Of a stretch of 64,000 nucleotides of DNA, positions 55,642 to 64,000 are shown one piece after another (position 1 is the stretch's first letter; each line of letters opens with the position of its first letter). The notes beneath the pieces were generated by a model. The model had not been told where the DNA came from and searched no databases. It saw only the letters and a program-made list of their open reading frames with translations. Both the position numbers and the translations under genes were made by a program. Origin of the DNA: Pestalotiopsis fici W106-1 (lineage: Eukaryota > Ascomycota > Sordariomycetes > Amphisphaeriales > Sporocadaceae); assembly GCF_000516985.1 (NCBI RefSeq), contig NW_006917093.1:3410001-3474000 (forward strand), written 5' to 3'.

Positions 55642-58482
55642 TTTGGCAGAAAATAAAAGAGAAACTCAAGGGAGTCTTTCGGGGAACGCGGTCGGGATCG
55701 AATTCGAGTGTAGGTAAGGTTTTTGGAATGGAAGGACGGCGCGGGCGGGCTCGTGTCGAAGCTTCTGCGATTGATCGCCTGGCCTGCAACCGAACGAACC
55801 GTTCAACGGACAGTACCTGCTTAGGGTGCGGTACAGTATTGCGGGACAGTCGATACAGTGAGAGTCGAGTCGTGGGGGACGTGGATTAGTACCGTGCCTG
55901 GTATTAGGTACTGTCTGTATCTTTGTGCTTTTGTGCTAGACCCTGGACCGTGAGGTAATGTACAGGCAGGTAAGGTCCAGGCCGGGGGTAACATTAGTCG
56001 AGTGTGAGTGAGTGGTTACCTGGTAGTAATGTAGCTAGGTATGTTTGGCTGGGCAAGGGTTTCGGTGTTGGACAATTGGACCTTGTTTCCGGCCGCCCAT
56101 GGAGGAGGAGTGGGCAATGAGTGGACTGCGCTCCCTGAATTTTAGACTCCCGCGCGCCGTCGCGCCTATGGTCTGGGACCTAGCCTCTGTCTGATCTCTG
56201 AAATCTGCTGCTGACCAATTCGAAACCCGCCGTTGACATGGGGGGTTTTGCTTCGAGTCCCTCCCCTTATCGGTCAGAGGAAAAGGGAAATAATAGATAA
56301 ATAAGAATAGACCGCCAGACAAATAGGGGAAGAGATATTCCAGGTGGATCTTCAACGTATGGTACGATCCCGATTTGTGTATACTATTCGTAAACGACCC
56401 TTCATTGCCGTCCCGACAGGCCAGTCGTTCTTCAAGCAGATGGCCTGTCTTTTTTCTTTCTTCCTTTTTTCTTCTTCTTTCGGACAGTTTTGTAGGTTGT
56501 CAAACGGTCAGACCGTGAATGCCCAGCCAATTATCAGGTCTCCAATCGCAATCTTGGAAGCTGGATAAGTAGCTAGTCAGTCACCCTGTATTTCGTATAC
56601 CTACCTACCTATCTGCTCACACAAGAAGTGCTGGGACTGGGTGCCTAGTGTGGCAGGTAGGATGAAATCAGACAGAGTTCAGAGCGTTGATGTAGTCCTT
56701 GCAAGCTCGAGTCTTCGTCAGTTGGAGTGGCTAGGTGTTGACTGTAATGCCGTTTGCTTCCCAGAAGAAGAAGAAAGTTGATGTCTCCGATTAGGTATCA
56801 TACGATGAATGAGAGAAAGTCGCAGCCACGATGCGAGAGCGGACGTCGATCTCCGGCATACATATGCGACTTTGCAGGATTTTTGTCCTTCACATCCGCA
56901 GGCCGTCCGATGTCTTCTTGCAGATCTCAATCTAGCTTCAACTCAAACACGCAAGGGACCGCCGGGATCGATGCCAGTTTGCCATGAATCTATATATCTT
57001 CTCAAGAGACCATTGATATACCATCCCCTTCGGGACAATGCTTGCTCAATAGTTAGTGCTATGATTCCATTAAGCTAGCAAATTGACTGACGAGCAGAAG
57101 TGGCCCCTCTAATTTTTTCTTTCTTTTCTTCTAACTTGTTGCCAAATTTCGTGACATGTGATTCATTGATCCCACGGCAAGATCCGTCACGCACGCACCG
57201 CGTTCCCCTTACCTGTTGACCGGCCGAGTGTGTCCACCCAGTCCTTCTGGCCAGCCGATAGGGTGCTGTCGATCCCGTTTATTCGTCTAGCTGCAGACAC
57301 AAACGCGTGCTGAAGGATGCCAACCCCAGTGCAAGGCGCCTGAGAGTATGGGGTAAATCAACCTCTTCGGGAAGCATACTCCGTTTATTCTTCTTCGTCT
57401 CATTCTTGCATCTTGACGAGAAGAGCTTCTTTCCTCCGAAAATCCGGGGAGAGATGGCACACCCATTTGACTTATTAAAGGCTGGGCGCAGGCCCTACCC
57501 AAGGTACATATGCAGGTTCGTGTTCGGGCGTTTGCAACTGTCCGTGTGACGCTGAACCTTCCTCCGCCCGGCCGATCGATCATGGCCTCTTTCTGCTGAC
57601 CACTATGAACAGATAGCACGCACTCCACAGCTCTGTGTAATATTGGAGATGAGAAGTATTTGACATTATGCTTTAGTCCAGTCTTAGCGAACATGGTGTC
57701 CTCGTATACATCAGTACCTATCGATAATCTCAATCGCATACTCCTATAACTCATGATGGTTTATAGGTGTTAGAGTCACTGGTTGTCATAGACGGAAGAT
57801 ATTAATTTCGGAGATGAGGCTCGTTGTTTTGCAATGCAAGAGGACCAAACCGGTAGTGTAGACTGCCATGGGCAGGCATCGGCCGCTCATGCACACCTCT
57901 ATAATCTGCCGCGTTCACCGTTTTCTATGCCCTGTGCGCCACAAGTCGACGTTATTGGCCGCGTGCCAGACCGTTACTTTACTCCACGAATGCGATTCGT
58001 CTCTTGAGGCTTGACTCCAGCCATGGCGTATAGGAGTTTTCTTACCAAATGTCCTGTAATTTGCAGGGGATTCTTCCCACGCGCTCTCGAGACCCTCAAG
58101 AGTCTGCTGATCGGGTTTAATTGACTGCCCAACCTCTCTGCCTAGTTCAGCCTGCCCAGGAACCGTGGGAGCTGAGGCGGGGGAGGGGCAGCAACAGAAT
58201 CTGGGGAAGAAGCCTCGGCAAATTTCCCTAGGCACACGACAACTCGCATGGTTGTAGTAGAATAGCCAGACTATGCCTGAAGAGAGCTTGTCATATGTCA
58301 GAGCCTTCTCCAGTCTCAAGTCTCACGAGTTCCGTTCCTGTCCGTTAGTCCAGTCAAAGGCCAAGTTTGCCTGCAACGCTTCAGTTTTGAGTAACACGCT
58401 GCGAGCTTTGAGCGAATGGCAAGCGAAACTAAGCATTGTTTTTAATTCTTTCCACAGGCTTTTCGCACCGATGGACTACTTC
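55642..58482. other. 2.8-kb intergenic region between the FarA/CTF1-type gene and MCD4
   Basis: Promoter and leader of the FarA/CTF1-type regulator, then DNA without a supported gene, then the MCD4 3' end. The longest minus-strand frames (155 codons at 57287-57754; 134 at 57915-58319) have no domain, no good start and no phase-compatible partner exon. Confidence 0.5.
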
Positions 58483-61400
58483 TCATGTCTGGCCGTTAAT
58501 ATCGGCTGTCTTTTCGGTTGGTGCCTCGATCGCCTCTCCGACCACCAGTTCAGCCACAGCATCCATCGCGGTTCCCTCATCTAGCCTTTTTGCTTTAGCT
58601 TTTGAAGCCTCGCTCTCCACCTCGATACCCGAGATGAAGATGGCACTAATACCCTCCAGTGCGGCTACGAACACGCATAACAGACTCGCAATTGCAAAGT
58701 GGCTGATGGTAGATCCTATCTCGAGCCATGACCCCTCGTCTTTGACAACCCAGAAGAAGTGGAGTGTCAGTACATCACTGAGTGCCATGGCGACCATAAA
58801 CAGAGCAGACGGTGCGACTCCTAGCCGCTTGTTCAGAATCCCTAGGTTCGCCGAGATCAGGGCAAAGGGTATCATGATCTTGAGTATCAGAAGTGCTCCC
58901 TGCGAAAAGGGATCAAAGACTGGTACAAGCCTACAGACACTCTCCAAGCTGAACGACGAAACAGACGCGACGTTTCCCGTGCTAAAGAATGCCGACTGCA
59001 GGAGGACAAAAAAGAAGAGTGCAACACGTGCATCTGAAAGCTTGAGCGGCCGGAATTTGGAAATCAAACTTTCGGTTGATGGCTTTCCATTGCCATTTGC
59101 TTGTTCCTTATTGGACAATGGCTGTGGCTTCAAGAACTTTTGACTGTAATGCTCCAATCGGACCCATGTGAGCAAGGTGACGAAGTACGCAAAGTAAAAA
59201 AGCCCTTCGTAGGAAATCGTAAGTATGACAAAGGTGGGTGCAAATGTCAGAAAGATCACCAGCAGCCTGTGCAGATAGTGCCTGTTGGGCTGAAGCCGAT
59301 GGGCCAGAGGCATGAGGAATGAGGTAATCAATGTGACCCATCCAATGACAAGATTGCCGCGAGGTATACCCTCTTTGGATTGTAATGACAGTGCGCTCGA
59401 GCGTGTCACATACATGGCGAGCAGAATGAGCCCAATCTGTAACATGTTAGCTGTTTTGTACTCCTTGCTGCGGCTTTCAGACCATACCTGGGCTCCAATC
59501 AAGGCTCTAGACAAGGTGTTCTCCGTTCTTTGCGCTTTGGGTGTCGACACACTCGAGAAATCCGAAAGAATTTTGTTCTCAAATGCTAGGTAGGTGAGAC
59601 CAACGGCAACCATGAGAATGCCGCCAAGCAAGCTGAGGCGGATTAGTAGCTGGTTCCAGTTTTTTTTCCTTTTTTTTTTTTTTTTTTATGTGACTTACAT
59701 CAGGGTCACGTTTTCTGTCTTCATGGCCGGTAACAATGTGAAGGTGCTCATGACGAAACAAGATACAGACCAGGTCGCAGAGAGTAACGCATGATTCTGT
59801 AGAAACGATACACCCAGAACAGCAGGGTAGAAAGCCCCTACACAGAACAACACGGTGAGAATCTCGCGATGAATATATCCAAGTGCCTGCAAAAGATAAA
59901 TTAGCTTGGACCTTATTCATTTTCAGGGATGCTTACCAGCGACTCAATAATTCCAAGGTAGGAGATGGAACCAAGAATTAAGTTGGCCATTTTGGGTCCC
60001 GACTGAACATGTCCAAATAGAGCTTGACGACCCTTGATCAAGCTATGCCTTCTTGCAAAGACTTCCTCCCAGAAGAAGACTGGGAAAAATGCGTAGGCGT
60101 AATATGTAATGGGAGAGTGCGAGGCAATGAATGAGGCATAGAGGACAACAAGCACCGACGAAAATGACACCACACTGACGAGACTGCGCTGGGCTTGGGT
60201 TGAACCTTGCAACACGTGCAAATCAAGGACGGTGGTAAGGGCGAAAGCCATCCATCCTAGATAGCCGACAGTGATGACAGCTCGCAGGAAGAGCCAGTCA
60301 TATGTTTGGAGGTATCTCAAGCCGTCGAGGCCAGATTTGATGAGGACTGCCGTTTCCTCTATAGCCTCCTCGTGGCTGCCAGCTGCAATCAGATCTCGGA
60401 TAATTTGTAAACGGTCCTCGGGGCCCATGCTTAGGGGTGCAAAGGGTTTATATCTGAGCTGAGTCGCTTTCTTGGCAGTTTCTTTCACCCGGTACATCTC
60501 CAGTATTTCTTGGGCGTTTACCAACAAGGCTTGCGACTTCTCGGGCATGCTGGCGGACAGATAGGATAGCGGCAGTTCCCCAACCGAGTTGGCCGGGAAC
60601 TCGACGCCGACCAAATAGGCCATGAGGGCTGCCACATCAGCCTGCGCAACATCATGCCTCTTGATGTGGTCGAGATTCCAGTCAGAGGAATATTCGTCGT
60701 GGCCCGGAGCAACTGAATCCGCTTGTACGACTGGCCGAGCCACTCCAGAACCCCAAGTAATCAAGGGTGTTCTCGTGTTGTCAGGGTGGCCGTCTCCGTG
60801 ACTTCCCCAATCACTCATACCATGGTCAGCTGTAAAAACAAAGGCAGTTCTATCGTCGCCGTAGAATGCGTTGATCGCTTCTGTAACCTCCTTCACGCCT
60901 TGATCCACAACTTTGATGTTGTTCAAGTACTCCTTTGAATATGGTCTGAAGCCGTGGCCAGTAGTGTCCAGTCCCAGGAGATGGAGAAAGAAGACAATTT
61001 TATCCTGTCTCAATGCATCATTCAGGGTCTTGTTCCTCTCGGCCTCGGCAAAGAGCTCCTTGACATGGTCAAAGACCCAGTGGTCAAGGTGAACGGCATC
61101 CGAGGTGAAATCTTCGAATTCAGCATCGTAACAGTATGCGTCAATCTTTCCAGGGGTGGCGCCCTTCTCGAACATGGGCAGAATATCCGGACTGCCCCAG
61201 CTCCATGTATGTCTGCTTCGGTTGAAGACGCTGTCGAAGTTGACTGGATTGAGCTTCCAGCCCGTCGCAACAGCCGATACGTCCTCGTACAGGCCAGCAA
61301 TGAGCGCGACATGTCCGGGTCGCGATTCCGTAGGGACTCGAGTATGCGATACGCCAAAAGTGCCATGCTCTAGAACGCGCGATCTTAGGAATGGCGCAAG

Positions 61401-61735
61401 AGGCTTCGGAGTCAGATCATCGTCGGGCGTCTTGGGGGAGGGGTCGGGAAAAGATTGAAAGGCCTTGTCAGCGCGAAGTCCGTCGCCTGCCAGGTCACAT
61501 ATGTTAATAATTTCTTTGAGTTTGAGAGTTTGCGCATAAACAGAAACGTGTACATACCAACAAAGAGAACGAGACGATCTGCTGGTGCTTTGGTTCCCTC
61601 GGGACGATTTATTTGAAAAAGGTTCATGCCAGAGACTATGGGACTGACGAAGTAAATGTCAAAAATAGAGTATATGTATACAAGGTGAAAGACCATGGCA
61701 ATGGCCAGGAACGTGAAGCGATTGACGGTTGCCAT
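58483..61735 (-). CDS. MCD4: GPI ethanolamine phosphate transferase 1 (MCD4/PIG-N), 5 exons, 1004 aa
   Basis: ER membrane enzyme that adds phosphoethanolamine to the first mannose of GPI precursors. Exons in coding order: 61735-61558, 61486-59937, 59886-59699, 59632-59488, 59436-58483. All phases close. One N-terminal membrane anchor (residues 8-30) is followed by a luminal alkaline-phosphatase-like domain: FVGDGLRADK (D61), GVSHTRVPTESRPGHVALIAG (candidate nucleophile T112), LLGLDTTGHGFRPYSKEY and FTADHGMSDWGSHGDGHPDNTRTPL, the metal-site strings of this family. The second half contains many hydrophobic segments (from about residue 460) ending in GISAIFISGIEVESEASKAKAKR. Intron 3 (59633-59698) is strongly A-rich on the sense strand. 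Intron 4 (59437-59487) is 51 nt with an AGCTAAC branch-like site and is in frame. Splicing gives ALIGAQIGLILLAMYVTRSSALSLQ, the better family match. Confidence 0.95.
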
Positions 61736-62826
61736 GGTGTGGGCTGGGCTGGCTCTCGAAGAGCTCGTCAGCTGGGAGGGTCCTATGCTCTCTGTCGTTA
61801 CGGAAGGAAGTGAGCTTCACTCAAGCTGAGGCAATGTTGCTCCTCTCAAAAAAGTTGAGCATCCATCCACACAAGATTAAGCTCGGTGAGCGCAGGAAAA
61901 AAGAGCGAAAGAATAAAACGTTGCAAGAAGAAAAAAAAGAAGAAGACACGATGTGAAGACGCCAATGATGCAGACAGGATGCGAGTACAGGGCCAAAGAG
62001 ACGACAAACGTGTTGACACGGCATACGTTTATTCGAGCTGGAAAGGCTGGCGTCGGAAATTATTGTTCACGTCAGAGAGCACCGAATAGGTACGTACCCA
62101 GGCACTCTCAAATGCTTAGAAACCCGCCCCGCGGCTTCCGGAGTCTCGGACAGGGGATTGAGCTTCTTGTAAACTCAGCCCAGGCCTTATTATGGTGCCA
62201 GGATCGCTGCAGGGGGGCCAACCACTTTGCTTGGCGCCCTACCGTCACCAAAAACGTTAACCTTGATGGCCTGAAGCTAATAGGGGAATACGCACCTGGA
62301 AATTGGATATAGCTGACTGGCCACGATATACGGTAATATTATCACCAGCTACAGATGACTGCTTCTTTAGATCAGTCTTTTATTCTTTTTCTTATTCTGA
62401 CTTACATGAGAACTACAACAGACCTCCCTCCCCTTGAAGAGATGACAAGGGACTATCTGTCCCCTAATAGAATGTATCATCAATCAATTACTCAATAAGT
62501 GGCTGACCAATTTCACCAACAAATAATCTAACATGAACTGTGCTTCTTCTTTCTTTGTCCCTGTTTTCATGCAATGGAACTTCCTAGTTTCCGACACGCT
62601 CTTATTTATACCTATACTTCATGGAAAACAGAAATTGTAGTCTTTTTGCTCTATGCTTGTGGTGACTGGACACGAACAAGAACGACTACTATTGTTGGGC
62701 GAAAGGATGAATTCGATCGCTCATGCTTCGTTTCAAGAAAAAAGGGCTCGATCTGAAAAGCAAAGGGTATCTCTCCTACATACAGTGCATCGTGCACTCA
62801 AACAATTCCAATACACCAAGAGTTGC
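61736..62826. other. 1.1-kb intergenic region between MCD4 and the Csm1/Pcs1 gene
   Basis: MCD4 leader and promoter (A/G-rich near 61880-61960, GC-rich near 62120-62230), then an A/T-rich part beside the Csm1 stop. Only short random frames. Confidence 0.55.
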
Positions 62827-64000
62827 TCATTCCAATTTCTCGGTGAGGAATTTCATAACTCGAGAATAAAATTTGGCGGCATGCGTCCTAGGAAATGTAA
62901 TTTCCTCCGTCAGATAGTCGGGCAAGATATCCAGCAAGTCGCTGTCCCGGTCTTCGTCCAATTGGGGCATATACATGAATTGCACCTCGTCCAAGTCGTC
63001 CGACTGGTCGTCTGGGGTAACCGACAGCTTGAAATGTAGAGCTGAATACTTTGTTAGTGTTTCCCCCCATGAGTCCGTGAGTAAAAGGGGCTACTTACTT
63101 CCGTTTCGGCCGGTCTGAATGCAATCATAAACCTCGTCATCTTGATCTCGCTTAATACCACGAACGATCAAGCCGGTTAAATCTGCATAGAGGTCCTCCT
63201 TCATTTGTGCTGACTGAACTGCCGCCTCGGCATTAGCGAGTAGGCGTTTGTCTGCCACATTGCCCTTCATGGCGCTGCCAGGAACCTTGACAGTCGCAGC
63301 CTCGGCCGCACGTGCTGCAGCCAACCTGGTCGTCAAGGTTTTGACCTCTGACTTTGAATCTGCCAGAGACTTGGACTTGCCTGCAAGGTCGTCCTCGAGT
63401 TTGGAGGCTCTAGTCTCGGCGGCATCTAGTTGCTGCCTCAATCGTTGTCCCTCTTTGGCCAACTCCGTCTGAGCAGCAAGTTGTGCCTTCAATGTTTCAA
63501 TCAGCTGGTTCGCGGCTGTTGAAGATCAGTTAGCTCGTGCTCTAGGTGACCATTTTCCTAGTCGTTCAACTTACTATGGGCCCTTTCTTCGCCCTGTTTC
63601 TTGAGTCTATCGTAGTTGTGTTCCGCTTCCTTGACGCCTATGTCGCGCAGATCCCGGTACCTGACTTCCAGATTTTCGTATTTGCGGGTCAACTCTCCAA
63701 GTTGCCTGCGTAGCGCAGGGTCGGAAGAAGGGTCAGAAGTAGTCATTGGACGGCCAACAGGATGGAAGGGAAGCTTCTGATATTGTACTCGGCCGGTGCT
63801 CATGGGAACAAGAGGTTGGTTGCGCATTGCGCTGGGTGGAAACATGTACTGCGGGACACGTTGCGCCGATGACAAGATAGAGGCGTGAGCGTATGCAGCG
63901 GGTAAGTCTTCGACCTGCTCATCGTCGAGACTATCGTCGAGATCATCAAATTTCCCAGCAGGCTGTGTCTCGGGTATCTCAACCTCCGGTTCTATTGGGT
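62827..64000 (-). CDS. Monopolin complex subunit Csm1/Pcs1 (3' part, cut by window edge)
   Basis: Kinetochore/nucleolar protein that crosslinks kinetochores or rDNA. Csm1 in budding yeast works with Lrs4; Pcs1 in fission yeast works with Mde4. The 5' end lies beyond base 64000. Visible exons in coding order: 64000-63575, 63515-63099 and 63041-62827, in phase, giving about 352 residues. The sequence opens with an acidic stretch (FDDLDDSLDDEQVEDL), then a long coiled coil (LRRQLGELTRKYENLEVRYRDL onward, through QLIETLKAQLAAQTELAKEGQRL and AAETRASKLEDDLAGKSKSL). It ends with the RWD-like globular domain: MKEDLYADLTGLIVRGIKRDQDDEVYDCIQTGRNG, TLHFKLSVTPDD, FMYMPQLDEDRDSDLLDILPDYLTEEITFPRTHAAKFYSRVMKFLTEKLE. 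Coiled coil plus this C-terminus is the Csm1/Pcs1 layout. Confidence 0.88.

Noticed and set aside
57287..57754. 155-codon minus-strand frame
   Set aside because: No domain, no good start context and no compatible exons; its amino acid pattern looks random.

Overview
The window looks like nuclear DNA of a filamentous ascomycete (Pezizomycotina), most likely a sordariomycete. Genes are broken by short introns (mostly 50-120 nt) with GTAAGT/GTATGT-like donors. Two regulators carry fungal Zn2Cys6 clusters, one of the FarA/FarB/CTF1 fatty-acid type, and intergenic spacers of 0.3-4 kb separate the genes. The lineage is inferred from gene content and structure, not from a search.

Fourteen protein genes can be supported. 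From left to right: DNA topoisomerase II (+, 4 exons); reticulon-like ER-shaping protein (+); GYP5-like TBC Rab-GAP (-); SSXT/SS18-family SWI/SNF-type subunit with a poly-Q tract (-); 'pathogen-related' SnoaL/NTF2-like protein (-); cystathionine beta-lyase (+); an 82-residue unknown protein ending in a 7-nt exon (-); gamma-tubulin complex component 2 (-), divergent from proteasome subunit alpha-5 (+); a 6-exon Zn2Cys6 regulator (-); Rrp8-type 25S rRNA methyltransferase (+), convergent with DDI1 (UBL-retropepsin-UBA, -); a 7-exon FarA/FarB/CTF1-type regulator (-); GPI ethanolamine phosphate transferase 1/MCD4 (-); and the 3' part of monopolin subunit Csm1/Pcs1 (-), cut by the right edge. Every intron-containing model was rebuilt by matching donor and acceptor phase. 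All close in frame; Csm1/Pcs1 does so from the window edge.

The genes do not form a pathway or a secondary-metabolite cluster. Most are housekeeping genes: chromosome topology and segregation (TOP2, GCP2, Csm1), proteostasis (PUP2, DDI1), ER and GPI biology (reticulon, MCD4), sulfur amino acids (cystathionine beta-lyase), ribosome maturation (Rrp8) and transcription (SSXT, two zinc clusters). I found no credible mobile element, CRISPR array, rRNA or tRNA.

I saw no wholly new system. The most unusual features are in gene architecture. The DDI1 start codon is created by splicing (AT|G), and the unspliced form reads ATG-TAA. The zinc cluster of the FarA/CTF1-type gene is spread over four exons, including an 18-nt in-frame exon. 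A tandem CCGAGG pair lies in the longest intron of the same gene. Two other genes have short introns that are multiples of three and stay open if retained. There is also the 82-residue orphan.
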